Assembly (NCBI RefSeq): GCF_005233835.1
Contig: NZ_SZQA01000033.1
Span: 1 to 64,000, forward strand
DNA: 64,000 bases
DNA from: Herbidospora galbida
GTDB taxonomy: Bacteria; Actinomycetota; Actinomycetes; Streptosporangiales; Streptosporangiaceae
Reading direction: 5' to 3'
Within the stretch, counting starts at the first letter, position 1, and the number at the start of each line of letters is the position of its first letter. Below, in pieces: positions 1 to 7,854 of this stretch. A program made the position numbers and the translations under genes. Below the pieces are notes generated by a model. The model was not told the origin of the DNA. It worked only from the letters and a program-made list of their open reading frames with translations, and searched no databases.

Positions 1-150
1 GCGCCGTTGATAAGTTGGCAATATTAAACGGCAGGTCAACGTGTGGTAGAAGGATCTTGACCCATTGAAAATCCATCGCCGCGACGTCGCCGCGACCAAG
101 GAATCCATCCCCATCGAACCCATCACACACCCCCGAAGGAGGGGTTGACC
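1..150. other. Upstream region of the integrase gene
   Basis: No coding region of its own is visible here. The stretch ends in a strong ribosome binding site (AAGGAGGGG, 136-144) for the integrase. A phage attachment site often lies beside an integrase gene, so one could sit here, but I see no tRNA fragment or obvious core repeat that would place it. Confidence 0.3.
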
Positions 151-1413
151 ATGGCAACTACACGGCCTCGCGCGGGCGGCAGCGTCCGCAAGGTTACCTC
201 CAAGAACGACCCCTGCCCACACGGCAAGGGCGCCAAGTGCGACTGCCGCTGGCGCGTCCAGTACGTCGACGGATCAGGCAGGCAGCGCGAGCGCAAGTTC
301 GACACCAAGGCCCAGGCCGACGCCCACCTCACCGAGGTCAACAAGGCCAAGATCACCACCGGCTCGGTGCCTGGCCACCTCACCGGCGACTCGCCCACGG
401 TCGAGCAGCTGTGCGACAAGTGGTTCGCCCACCGGGCCGACTTCACCCCGGGCACCGTCCGCAACTACCGGAGCAAGTGCCGGTGCCACATCGTGCCCTT
501 CTTCGGCGCCACAACCATGGTCTCCAAGATCACCAACGACCAGGTGGAGCAGTTCAGGGATCACCTGTATGCGGAAGAAATCTCCCCCGGCGAAGTGATC
601 ACGATCATCTCCAGCGTCCTGAAGGGAATGCTCGAATACGCCCACGAAAAGGGCTGGGTCGGCCGCAACCCCTGCATCGGGGTCCGCTTCAAGCCGGTTC
701 CCGAGAACGAGGTGTACCTTCCCACCCGTCAGAACGTGCTCGACATGGCGGAGAAGATCGATCCCTTCTACCGGCTGACCATCTTCCTCCAGGCCCTTCT
801 CGGCCTGCGGGCAGGGGAAGTCATGGGCGGCTCATGGGACTGCATCCGGGACGGCTACTTCCGCGCCTACCGGCAGCTCGACACGGCAGGGGAACTCATC
901 CCGCTCAAGGGGAAGAAGGAGGGCGAGTACCGGGACATCCCCATCCCCCCGCAGATGGCCGAGGAATTCGAGCGGCACGGACACCTGTACGGGCGGGAAG
1001 GCTGGTTCTTCCGCTCCCCGCGCAGGCCTGGGTACCCCATCGGGCGTACTGCCCACACCACGGCGTTCAACACCGCGCGCCTGATGCTCGGGTTCCACGA
1101 CGGAAGCTTCGTCCCTCAGTGCCTGCGGCATTACTTCTGCACCAACATGGTGCGGGTCACGCAGAACATTGCACTGGTCGCGGTGTGGGCTGGGCACGCG
1201 AGTGTTCAAACGACCTACGACAATTACTTCCACTACGTCGACGAGGACATCCGAATCGGCGCCGCCGCGTCCGCGCTTTTCCTCCGCCCCGACTTTATCG
1301 AGGCGGCGGAAGCCGGAAAGCCGGTAAATGACTTGGTCATTTCACCGCTGCGGGAGCCGGGAAAGAAGCCGCGAAGGCGGCATTTAGCGGGTGTGGCAGC
1401 CGGTCCGCTTTAA
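151..1413 (+). CDS. int: Tyrosine recombinase (phage integrase)
   Basis: Site-specific recombinase of about 420 residues that would integrate the element into the host chromosome. The N-terminal third carries an arm-binding-like segment and a SAM-like core-binding domain (about residues 60-170). The C-terminal catalytic domain shows the box I arginine (LLGLRAGEV), the GHASVQTT histidine motif and a tyrosine in TYDNYFHY. The box II motif, normally HxxR, reads QCLR, so the first histidine is replaced by glutamine. The ATG at 151 is chosen because AAGGAGGGG ends 6 nt upstream; an in-frame TTG at 145 is less likely. The gene converges on the excisionase-like gene and their stop codons overlap. 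The family assignment is firm; the effect of the Gln is unknown. Confidence 0.93.
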   Translation: MATTRPRAGGSVRKVTSKNDPCPHGKGAKCDCRWRVQYVDGSGRQRERKFDTKAQADAHLTEVNKAKITTGSVPGHLTGDSPTVEQLCDKWFAHRADFTPGTVRNYRSKCRCHIVPFFGATTMVSKITNDQVEQFRDHLYAEEISPGEVITIISSVLKGMLEYAHEKGWVGRNPCIGVRFKPVPENEVYLPTRQNVLDMAEKIDPFYRLTIFLQALLGLRAGEVMGGSWDCIRDGYFRAYRQLDTAGELIPLKGKKEGEYRDIPIPPQMAEEFERHGHLYGREGWFFRSPRRPGYPIGRTAHTTAFNTARLMLGFHDGSFVPQCLRHYFCTNMVRVTQNIALVAVWAGHASVQTTYDNYFHYVDEDIRIGAAASALFLRPDFIEAAEAGKPVNDLVISPLREPGKKPRRRHLAGVAAGPL

Positions 1414-1637
1414 GCGGCCTGCTGCTCCAGCCATTCGGCGAGATCGGTCGGGAAACAGCGCAGCTGGTTCCCGACCTTTGTCATGGGGATGCCGACCGTC
1501 TTCCAGTTGTTCTGGAGCCAGCGGTGCTTGACGTTGAGGTAGGTCGCCACGTCCTCAAGGGTCCACATGGGCTCGGTCAGCTCAAGCGTGCGGCGAGCGG
1601 GGCGTCCGGGCCCACGGCGCGGGGTGGCGGCGGTCAT
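1410..1637 (-). CDS. xis: Excisionase-like helix-turn-helix protein
   Basis: Small 75-residue protein with a MerR/excisionase-type winged helix: TLEDVATYLNVKHRWLQNN followed by a wing and the typical ending RCFPTDLAEWLEQQ. Such proteins bind beside att sites and steer integrase towards excision, or regulate int. It lies tail-to-tail with the integrase, overlapping it by 4 bp, which supports that role. The N-terminus is basic (RRGPGRPARR), resembling an AT-hook. The family is clear; the excision role is inferred from position. Confidence 0.75.
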   Translation of the reverse strand: MTAATPRRGPGRPARRTLELTEPMWTLEDVATYLNVKHRWLQNNWKTVGIPMTKVGNQLRCFPTDLAEWLEQQAA

Positions 1638-2035
1638 GGGCTCAACGATGCCGGGGGTGTGGCGCGGGAGGAAGAGTTTGCCAACTCAGGTACAAGTGCG
1701 ACCGATCCCTGTTTTGGTTGCACTCCTGGAGGGGTTGCGTAACTCCCGGAGTCGGGCGTAACGTTCCTGCTGCACCTCCTGCTGCGCCGCGACCCAGACG
1801 CACCCGCACCCGCGTCCAGGCCGCAACTGATCTCGGGAGGGGCCCGACAACTCCATAGCCTGCGCCCCAGAGGGGGGCGGGGAGCCTGAGCCCCTGACGG
1901 CACAGTCCCTCCTTAACGTCGTACCGGGAGAGTCGACGAGGAGATGCTCCGCCACCACGCTGACGTCCCCCTCTGTGGCACAGGCTATGGAGTTCGTCAT
2001 TTCTGAGCCCCTCCGCATGAAGACGGAGACCCCCC
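1638..2035. promoter_or_regulatory. Divergent intergenic region with twin CTCCNGGAG palindromes
   Basis: This 398-bp region between the leftward excisionase-like gene and the rightward TROVE gene has no convincing coding potential. It contains two 9-bp palindromes, CTCCTGGAG (1723-1731) and CTCCCGGAG (1743-1751), with centres 20 bp apart, which places them on the same DNA face. Each GGAG leads into a similar GCGTAAC-ending sequence. This arrangement suggests a dimeric repressor operator. No structured RNA was recognised. Confidence 0.45.
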
Positions 2036-3784
2036 ATGATCGACATTCAGCCTCGGGGCCTGTTCGAACCCAAAGTTCCCGGCGTCCTTCCGCCGCTTCC
2101 GTTCGCGCCCAAGCCGGTGATCAAGACATCGCCGGGCCCTGCCCAGCGCGGCTGGCTGTACAGCCAGGCCGTCATCATCGCCACCAGCTGCCTGCTGGGA
2201 CGCAGCTCCCTCGCCCCAGCCGGGGCCAGCCGCAACGACGGCTTCCGCAAGGTCGTGCGCCAGCTCGCCGTCCATGATCCCGAGTGGCTCACCGACCTCA
2301 TCTCCTGGCTGCGCCGGGAGAACGCATCCAAGACCGCGATCTTCGTCGCGGCGGAAATGGCGTACGCACGCCAGCGCGCCGGGCTCACCGGCCACACCGC
2401 CTACGCCGTCGCGACGGCCCTCAAGACTCCGTCAGATCCTGCGGAGCTGCTCAACCACTGGAAAGAGGTCTACGGCATGAAAACCCTGCCTCGCGCGATC
2501 ATCCGGGGGATCGCCGCCCGGCTTCCGCACCTGTACACGCAGGACGCGTTTCTGCACGACAACCCGACAGGCGGGGAGTTCACCTGGGCGGACGTCCTCA
2601 ACCTGACCCACCCTCGGGTCCGGCCGGAAGACTTCGAGGTGGGGCCGGAGATTCGCGCCCAGAGCCTGACCACCACCCAGCTCGCCGAACGTGCGGAGCT
2701 GTGGATGATCCTTCAGCAGACGCTCTTCAGGCACGTCCTCGACACCCAGTACCAGGCGAACGTCCCTACGCCCATCAGCCTGCGAACGATCTATCACTAC
2801 AGGTCGCTGATGCGCACCCCGGAGATCATCCGCGCTGCCATACTCCAGCGCCGTGGCGCCCCGAATGGGTTCGTAACGGCCGGGTTCACGCCCCAGGACA
2901 TGGCGCGCTGGCTGCCCGGCGCCTGGACGCACGCGAAGTGGGCTGCCGTCGTCGGGGGGATGACGTTGGCCGACAAGCTCGCACACCTCGCCGCCTTCGA
3001 CGAGGCCGGGCTGGAGGATGAGGTGGCCGAGGTGATCGCGGGGGAGATCTCGGACCCGGCTCTCATCGCGGCTAACCGCATCGGCCCGATGGCGGTCCTG
3101 GCCGCCGCGCGCAACGCGGGTAGCCGCTGGAAGCCCTACCTGACGACGGCCCTCGCCCAGTCCCTGAACAACGTTCCGATGCTCCCCGGCCGGACGCTGA
3201 TCTTGGTCAACATGGCCCCGGCGATGTTCCTGCCGACCGAATCCAGCTCGCGTGTCACGCGGGCCGACATGGCAGGTGCTATCGGCGCCATCTTCGGCAA
3301 GAGGTCGGAGATGGCGACCATCGTCGGACTCACCCCCCGGTCGCCGGAGATTCTCTGGCGACCGGGGGACAGCGTCGCCGACATCGTCGGCAGGTTCCTG
3401 CCTCACGGTCCGGCCGACGTCGCCGGAGCGCTGGCCGCTCATTACCGGGGCCACGACCGTGTCGTGATGGTGACCGGATCGCTCGACCACGACATGCTCT
3501 ACCGCAACCCGTTCCCGGGTAACAAGGCCTACCGGAACCCTTACGCCGGGCGCGGTGTGGAGCAGCTGCCGCCCACAGTGCCTCTGTACACCTCGCTGCT
3601 CGACCCGCAGGCGGCCATTCCGCAGCCGTCCGGCACTGACCTCGACAGGGCCGCCGACCTCAGGCGTGTGGTCTCCGTCTGGAGCGGCGACATCGGGTTC
3701 GGTCTCCCGCTCATCCTGGAGAACGCGCGCAACAGCCGGTGGCCCTGGCTGGGTCGTCACGCGCAGGAAGCGGGAGTGGCCTGA
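2036..3784 (+). CDS. TROVE domain (Ro60-like) RNA-binding protein
   Basis: A 582-residue member of the Ro60/Rsr family, ring-shaped HEAT-like RNA-binding proteins that hold Y RNAs and misfolded or damaged RNAs and can guide exonucleases. Residues about 40-370 form the alpha-helical TROVE region. The C-terminal part (about 385-560) resembles the vWA module, but the MIDAS signature DxSxS reads NMAPA (in ILVNMAPAMF), so metal binding is probably lost. The start has GGAG about 7 nt upstream. The last base of its TGA is the first base of the next ATG (TGATG). A Y RNA gene often lies nearby in other Ro operons; none is evident within 400 bp. Confidence 0.82.
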   Translation: MIDIQPRGLFEPKVPGVLPPLPFAPKPVIKTSPGPAQRGWLYSQAVIIATSCLLGRSSLAPAGASRNDGFRKVVRQLAVHDPEWLTDLISWLRRENASKTAIFVAAEMAYARQRAGLTGHTAYAVATALKTPSDPAELLNHWKEVYGMKTLPRAIIRGIAARLPHLYTQDAFLHDNPTGGEFTWADVLNLTHPRVRPEDFEVGPEIRAQSLTTTQLAERAELWMILQQTLFRHVLDTQYQANVPTPISLRTIYHYRSLMRTPEIIRAAILQRRGAPNGFVTAGFTPQDMARWLPGAWTHAKWAAVVGGMTLADKLAHLAAFDEAGLEDEVAEVIAGEISDPALIAANRIGPMAVLAAARNAGSRWKPYLTTALAQSLNNVPMLPGRTLILVNMAPAMFLPTESSSRVTRADMAGAIGAIFGKRSEMATIVGLTPRSPEILWRPGDSVADIVGRFLPHGPADVAGALAAHYRGHDRVVMVTGSLDHDMLYRNPFPGNKAYRNPYAGRGVEQLPPTVPLYTSLLDPQAAIPQPSGTDLDRAADLRRVVSVWSGDIGFGLPLILENARNSRWPWLGRHAQEAGVA

Positions 3785-4077
3785 TGGCATGGTGGGGCAA
3801 GTTACGGTGGTGGCGGAGCCCGCGCTATTCAGGCTTCTCCGTCGATCCCGAGAAGGTCCACATGCTGATGTTCGACCTGCGGAGCCTGTGGGAGCTGGAC
3901 GCGCGTGAGGACTACTTCCCCAAGCAGGATCTCCGCTACAGCTGGGATCCACGAACCCGCTGCTTCCGGGTCTACCTCACCCCGTTGCAGATCACACGGC
4001 TGAAAGCCCGTGGCTTCTGGGAGAACAAGTTCGGCCGCTACGGCAAGGATCGCAACTATCCCGCCAGCAGCGCATGA
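3784..4077 (+). CDS. Small protein translationally coupled to the TROVE gene
   Basis: A 97-residue protein of unknown function. It begins with a Trp/Arg-rich basic segment (MAWWGKLRWWRSPRY) and ends with basic, aromatic residues. The start ATG overlaps the TROVE stop (TGATG), so the two products are probably made together; an accessory or RNA-binding partner of the Ro-like protein is a reasonable inference. A strong terminator follows directly. Confidence 0.7.
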   Translation: MAWWGKLRWWRSPRYSGFSVDPEKVHMLMFDLRSLWELDAREDYFPKQDLRYSWDPRTRCFRVYLTPLQITRLKARGFWENKFGRYGKDRNYPASSA

Positions 4078-4078
4078 C

Positions 4079-4111
4079 AAAGCCCCCGCCGCTTCCCCGG
4101 CGGGGGCTTTC
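4079..4111 (+). terminator. Intrinsic terminator after the TROVE operon
   Basis: GC-rich hairpin with arms AAGCCCCCGCC and GGCGGGGGCTT and a short loop, followed by TTTCGTG. It closes the rightward TROVE pair and may also stop the leftward genes beyond it. Confidence 0.85.
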
Positions 4112-4118
4112 GTGTGTG

Positions 4119-4418
4119 TCAGGCTCGATCGCCGTCCGGCGAAGGCTCGGCCGATTTCACGTTCAATACGTCCACCAGGCCCTGAAGCGTCGACAGCTGG
4201 ACGTTGAGCTCGTCGAGCATCAACGGACTCCCATCGGCCTGATACCTGTCGTAGGCCTTCCAGGCGGCGCCGAAAGCGCCGTCGACGGCGTCGGCCAGCA
4301 AGGTGCCAGGCCAGTTACGGAAGCGGGTGTAGGCCCGCCTGCGGGTCTGGTCACGCTGGGCGTGGTTGGCCGTCACCGGCAGCCGCCGGTTGAACAGGTT
4401 GAGCAGAAAGTCGATCAC
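4119..4418 (-). CDS. Hypothetical protein
   Basis: A 99-residue protein, not recognised. It opens with a short hydrophobic segment (MIDFLLNLFN), then a basic stretch, then an amphipathic helix ending LQGLVDVLNVK. Its ATG overlaps the stop of the upstream gene by 4 bp (ATGA), indicating an operon of leftward genes. Confidence 0.6.
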   Translation of the reverse strand: MIDFLLNLFNRRLPVTANHAQRDQTRRRAYTRFRNWPGTLLADAVDGAFGAAWKAYDRYQADGSPLMLDELNVQLSTLQGLVDVLNVKSAEPSPDGDRA

Positions 4419-4714
4419 ATCAGCCCCAGCATCTGGTTGAGCTCCAGCTCGTCATCGGCGTCATGGGCCTGGCTGGCGACGACCGTTCGGGCCTGGACGG
4501 CTCGCATCAGCGCCTGTTCCTCGTCGGCCTCGCGGCCGGTCCAGCGACCGACGACGATCGCTCCCAGCCACGGCCACAGCCGGACGACAAGACTGGTTCC
4601 GACGCGGAACGGGTACTCGATCTCACGCGTCGGCGCCGTATGGAAAACAGGACTACCCTTTTCAAGCTTCAAAGTATGGGCGTAGAAGCCCGCGAATTCT
4701 TTTAATTGCGGCAC
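4415..4714 (-). CDS. Hypothetical protein with hydrophobic segment
   Basis: Not recognised. I place the start at a GTG (4714), giving 99 residues, because the longer reading to 4819 would overlap the KTSC gene by 74 bp; the ribosome binding site is weak, so this choice is uncertain. The middle segment (SLVVRLWPWLGAIVVG) could be one membrane helix. The C-terminus is acidic (DADDELELNQML). Confidence 0.5.
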   Translation of the reverse strand: MPQLKEFAGFYAHTLKLEKGSPVFHTAPTREIEYPFRVGTSLVVRLWPWLGAIVVGRWTGREADEEQALMRAVQARTVVASQAHDADDELELNQMLGLM

Positions 4715-4745
4715 AAAGACGACCCTATAAAAGAATCGTCCGTAT

Positions 4746-5285
4746 TTATGTACGCGCTGGCTTCTTCCGCATGCTCTTGTATTGCCGGTCGGGGTGCGTC
4801 GGGGCCGTTTCCTGCTCATAGGCGTAGAACGGGATCACCTCGGAGTCGAGGAATTCACCAGGCGAGTGCGTCGCCTTGAACTCCTCCCAGATCTCCGGCT
4901 CGACGTCGAAATAGACATACCGCGACCCATTGCGGAACCTCACCCGCAGCTGCCTGGTCCGCTGGTTGTAGCCAGCAGCTTTGGTCCGGGGACGCTCATG
5001 GTTGGTCGTCGCGGTCGGCTGATAAGGCAGCAGATCGATGTCGCTGCCGTCTGATGCGTCCTGGAGCTGACGACGGAGCCACGGGTCACGTGCCTCGTCC
5101 AGGTACCAGAACGGGTCGGGTCGTAGATCCCGTCGCCGACGCCTGAACGTGCGCTTCTCGGGACCGTAGTTCTTGCCGTTGTCGTAGTCCTTGTCGAGGA
5201 CCGAGCTCGCGAAGTTCTCGCCCTGGCCGGAGTCTCGACCGGCGATGTCATCCCAGGACGGTACGTTAGGGCGCTTCGGCGCCAT
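4746..5285 (-). CDS. KTSC domain protein
   Basis: A 179-residue protein whose C-terminal 65 residues match the KTSC fold: a beta-rich unit with YNQRTRQLRVRFRNGSRYVY, then DVEPEIWEEFKATHSPGEF. KTSC domains occur alone or fused in phages and are of uncertain biochemical role. The N-terminal 90 residues are charged and probably disordered ([14 protein letters not shown]). The ATG at 5285 has GGGAG 8-10 nt upstream. Confidence 0.75.
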   Translation of the reverse strand: MAPKRPNVPSWDDIAGRDSGQGENFASSVLDKDYDNGKNYGPEKRTFRRRRRDLRPDPFWYLDEARDPWLRRQLQDASDGSDIDLLPYQPTATTNHERPRTKAAGYNQRTRQLRVRFRNGSRYVYFDVEPEIWEEFKATHSPGEFLDSEVIPFYAYEQETAPTHPDRQYKSMRKKPART

Positions 5286-5379
5286 ATGTCTTCTCCCAAA
5301 GGCCAGCCGCGACCACGTTGATCGGCTAAGCTTTTCTACGAATGGCGGACATTATCCGCAGTTCTTGGTATGTCACCAT

Positions 5380-5455
5380 CCGGCCGCCCTAGTAAGCACT
5401 GAGGGCAGAAACCCGAGCCGACTTCGGCACAGTGACCGAAGGACGGGGCGGCCGG
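5380..5455 (-). ncRNA. Structured intergenic RNA candidate
   Basis: The gap upstream of the KTSC gene holds a 76-nt segment closed by a 10-bp stem (CCGGCCGCCC pairing with GGGCGGCCGG). Inside are further complementary arms, CACTG with CAGTG, and a 6-bp CTTCGG/CCGAAG hairpin on the minus strand. It could be a terminator for the preceding leftward gene or a cis-regulatory leader of the KTSC gene. Confidence 0.4.
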
Positions 5456-5463
5456 ACCAACCA

Positions 5464-5658
5464 CTAGTCGATGACCACGAGGCCGAGACGGGCCCACGAA
5501 TCGGCATCAATACCGTTCGCCCGCTGAACCTCGGCGTCTGGCAACTCGGCCGAGGTCACGGTGTTACCCACGAGATAGTCGACGTCGATAGGCTTCGGCT
5601 CCGGGGACTGAACAGTCCAGCCGAGAGAAGCCTCAGACGCGTCAATGGTGTTGTTCAC
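5464..5658 (-). CDS. Small hypothetical protein
   Basis: A 64-residue acidic protein, not recognised. It starts at a GTG with GAAGGG about 8 nt upstream. The sequence is rich in Asp/Glu (PEPKPIDVDYLVGN) and lacks membrane segments or cysteines. Confidence 0.55.
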   Translation of the reverse strand: MNNTIDASEASLGWTVQSPEPKPIDVDYLVGNTVTSAELPDAEVQRANGIDADSWARLGLVVID

Positions 5659-5716
5659 GGAATTCGCCCTTCAGGAATTCTTTATCTGAATTCCATTATT
5701 GCGGCGAATGCCGAAT

Positions 5717-5848
5717 TTATTGCTGTTGGACGGTCCAGCCCTCGTCCATTACCGGGCCCATTTCATCATGCTTCTCGCCGTGCGGGCAGTAATAGCCGGG
5801 GTAGTGGACACCTTCGTGGTTGTAGCAGGTGTCGATGGCGATGTTCAC
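5717..5848 (-). CDS. Micro-protein with Cys/His zinc-ribbon-like pattern
   Basis: A 43-residue reading frame starting at GTG (5848), with AGAGG upstream. It contains TCYNHEG and YYCPHGEKH, a C-x2-H ... C-x-H arrangement that could bind one zinc ion. Its GTG overlaps the stop of the upstream 50-residue gene (GTGTGA), so it is probably translationally coupled. Function unknown. Confidence 0.55.
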   Translation of the reverse strand: MNIAIDTCYNHEGVHYPGYYCPHGEKHDEMGPVMDEGWTVQQQ

Positions 5849-5997
5849 ACTGACACCTCTTCCCTTTGGGGGAAGCTCAACGACCGGCTCTCAGCTGCGA
5901 GTTCATGTGAATCCCGCGCCGATTGCGCCATGGACTTGCGGGCATCGGCCAGGATGGCGGACGCGGCCTCGTAGAAGGGGTCGTCGAGGAAGTTCAT
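5845..5997 (-). CDS. Small hypothetical protein
   Basis: A 50-residue alpha-helical protein (MNFLDDPFYEAASAILADAR...). It overlaps the stop of the upstream membrane protein gene by 4 bp and the start of the next micro-gene, forming a chain of coupled genes. Not recognised. Confidence 0.5.
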   Translation of the reverse strand: MNFLDDPFYEAASAILADARKSMAQSARDSHELAAESRSLSFPQREEVSV

Positions 5998-6302
5998 ATG
6001 GTGCGCCTCTTTGGTCGCGGCGGACTGTCGTTCAGAAGGTCCTCAACCGCTGTTACGACCCGGGCCAGCGTGGTGTTGTTGGTCTCCAGGACCTTGGCCA
6101 TCTGGGCGGCGAGCGGGAGGAGCTGATCGACGACGGCCCGTGCGGCATCGCGCTCTGCGACCACACGCCGATAGGCGCGTCCGGAGACGATGATCTCGAA
6201 GACGAAGGCCACGAAAATGAACGCCGCCACCGGCCCGAGGACGCGGGGGTCCGTCAGCGCGAGATCAACACTCGGCGCCGGAAGGGGGGTGGGAACGTTC
6301 AC
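5994..6302 (-). CDS. Single-pass membrane protein
   Basis: A 102-residue protein with one clear membrane helix (about residues 22-42: VLGPVAAFIFVAFVFEIIV), then a basic segment and a long amphipathic helix likely to form a coiled coil. It is the size of a small phage holin or accessory membrane protein, but it is far from the endolysin gene, so no lysis role is claimed. Confidence 0.6.
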   Translation of the reverse strand: MNVPTPLPAPSVDLALTDPRVLGPVAAFIFVAFVFEIIVSGRAYRRVVAERDAARAVVDQLLPLAAQMAKVLETNNTTLARVVTAVEDLLNDSPPRPKRRTI

Positions 6303-6486
6303 TGAGGGAAAACCGCCGATCGTTAGTTACTAATTCAACGATACGACGTGGAACGTTCTCGATATAAAGGGTGGTGGTGAGGCCTCCGCTGTAATCAACC
6401 GTGCCAGCGCACCGCACGGAGTGCTACGGATGTCGTCTGTGCCATCTGGCGCACCACCACCCATGAGGATCTTAGCGTAAAACACG

Positions 6487-6517
6487 GCACCCGCCCCGGT
6501 AACGACAGGGCGGGCGC
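6487..6517 (-). terminator. Terminator downstream of the DUF6879 gene
   Basis: On the minus strand GCGCCCGCCC pairs with GGGGCGGGTGC around a short loop, followed by a GTGTTTT tract. It lies 12 bp beyond the stop of the leftward DUF6879 gene. The rest of 6303-6528 shows no gene; ATAAAG-like AT-rich sequence near 6360 could hold the promoter of the membrane protein gene. Confidence 0.7.
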
Positions 6518-6528
6518 AGTTTGAAGCA

Positions 6529-7086
6529 CTAGAACGAGCCGCCGTATTTCTCGGCGAACGCGGGGAACGGTATGGACCGGCCAACCGCCATGTCGCGCCA
6601 GAAATTGGCCTGGACGATCCGCTCGGCGTCGTCCACGACCTCGGCCGCCTCGAACGTGCCTCCGTCTCCGTAGTGCATCATTACCAGGGTGGCTGAGTCG
6701 AAGAGCCAGTAGTCATGATGAGGCAGCCCTGTCGGCCACTCGCCGGGTGACACCGGAAGGAGCCTCACGTCTTCACCGGCCCGCACAGTGTGCGTATAGG
6801 CCCATGCGCATTCGAAGCGGACGTAGTCCGACAAGGGTTCTTCCACGACATGCACGCGGTGCAGAAGCTTCCCGGCAGCACGCGCCGGTCTGACGGTCTC
6901 TTCTATCCATCGGGCGATGCCCGGGAACTCACCGCGCTGCTGCCCGCCCAGGAAGAGATCGAATTCCGCCTTTTCGTAGGACACGTCATAGCGCTGCAAC
7001 GACTCCAAACGGTAGGCGGTGAAGCGGAAATCGGTGAAGAAGCGGTTGAACTCCGCGTCGTCGAGGGACTTGAAAGTCTGTCCCAC
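6529..7086 (-). CDS. DUF6879 family protein
   Basis: A 185-residue protein matching the actinobacterial DUF6879 pattern: FTAYRLESLQRYDV near the N-terminus, then RVHVVEEPLSDYVRFEC, an AGEDVRLLP segment and LPHHDYWLFDSATLVMMHYGDGG. Members usually sit beside helix-turn-helix repressors of the DUF5753 type and have no known activity. Here it stands alone with its own terminator. It is a typical actinomycete accessory gene and a marker of host lineage. Confidence 0.82.
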   Translation of the reverse strand: MGQTFKSLDDAEFNRFFTDFRFTAYRLESLQRYDVSYEKAEFDLFLGGQQRGEFPGIARWIEETVRPARAAGKLLHRVHVVEEPLSDYVRFECAWAYTHTVRAGEDVRLLPVSPGEWPTGLPHHDYWLFDSATLVMMHYGDGGTFEAAEVVDDAERIVQANFWRDMAVGRSIPFPAFAEKYGGSF

Positions 7087-7115
7087 TACTAACCTCCGTT
7101 AGTTAGGTTAGCTTT

Positions 7116-7781
7116 CTACACTTCTGCGGGTTCGGCTTCGGCGATCTGCCGGGTGAGCTCTACCAGCTCGTCGTCCGTCACACGGAGCGTGCGGTGCCGG
7201 AGATTCCAGATGAGGGCCCTCAACGCGCGGAAGAAGGTGACCGTCCTATCGATCTTTTCCTGCGCCTCCAGGTCCATCTCTAGTTCCTTGTTCTCGTCGA
7301 ACCTGTAGACGAGGCTGCCGAAATGCCTGACGACGAAACGGTCTGCCAGAACGTAGAAACGCTCATGAGGCAAGGAGGCGACTTGGTTACCCATGTTGAG
7401 GTCAGAGTGGGTTTCCTTGAGGTCCTCGATTTTCTGTCGCACGATTTCCCGGCCTGTGCCGTGTCCGGCATAGGAGACGATGCCGAGGAAGACTTCATCT
7501 GCCTTGTGGACGAAGATTCCCGCCTTCGTCGACTTGGGGAGGACCTCCACCAGCTTCTTGATGACGCGGCGCCGGGGCCGGGAGGTTCCGTGCCACAGAC
7601 CCCAGGTGCCAAAGGCGTTCACGACGGTGATCACGAGTCCCTTAAGGATCCCGATGACACTTCCGGCGGCGATGCCCTCAGCGAGGTCCGAGACGCTAAG
7701 AAGCACCATGACCCCTGACCAATAAAGCGCGAGGACGAACTTGGCAACGCTCATGATTAAGCGATAGGCGAGGGCTGTCAT
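7116..7781 (-). CDS. Two-helix membrane protein with cytoplasmic domain
   Basis: A 221-residue protein with two N-terminal membrane helices (about residues 10-30 and 38-60), a basic RPRRRVIKK stop-transfer segment and a soluble alpha/beta domain of about 140 residues. I do not recognise the family. It stands between the DUF6879 gene and a Cys-rich membrane protein, suggesting a small cluster of envelope-associated accessory proteins. Confidence 0.6.
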   Translation of the reverse strand: MTALAYRLIMSVAKFVLALYWSGVMVLLSVSDLAEGIAAGSVIGILKGLVITVVNAFGTWGLWHGTSRPRRRVIKKLVEVLPKSTKAGIFVHKADEVFLGIVSYAGHGTGREIVRQKIEDLKETHSDLNMGNQVASLPHERFYVLADRFVVRHFGSLVYRFDENKELEMDLEAQEKIDRTVTFFRALRALIWNLRHRTLRVTDDELVELTRQIAEAEPAEV

Positions 7782-7811
7782 CTCTGTTCTTTCATGTCCT
7801 TAGATACGACT

Positions 7812-7849
7812 AAGGCCACCAGGCGTCTGTGTGAACACCTGGTGGCCTT
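7812..7849 (-). terminator. Terminator of the Cys-rich membrane protein gene
   Basis: AAGGCCACCAGG and CCTGGTGGCCTT form a 12-bp stem, extended by GT/AC, around a short loop. It lies 5 bp past the stop of the next leftward gene and has run-out T residues on the minus strand (CCTTAGTCGT). Confidence 0.75.
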
Positions 7850-7854
7850 GGGGA

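Noticed and set aside
237-1331. Long rightward frame overlapping the integrase in another phase
   Set aside because: Composition is Arg/Pro/His-rich without domain pattern; it is a GC-bias shadow of the integrase.
2432-3952. 506-codon leftward frame opposite the TROVE gene
   Set aside because: It mirrors TROVE codons, has no ribosome binding site and no recognisable motif.
7116-7781. Holin role for the two-helix membrane protein
   Set aside because: It is too long, has a large soluble domain and is far from the endolysin.
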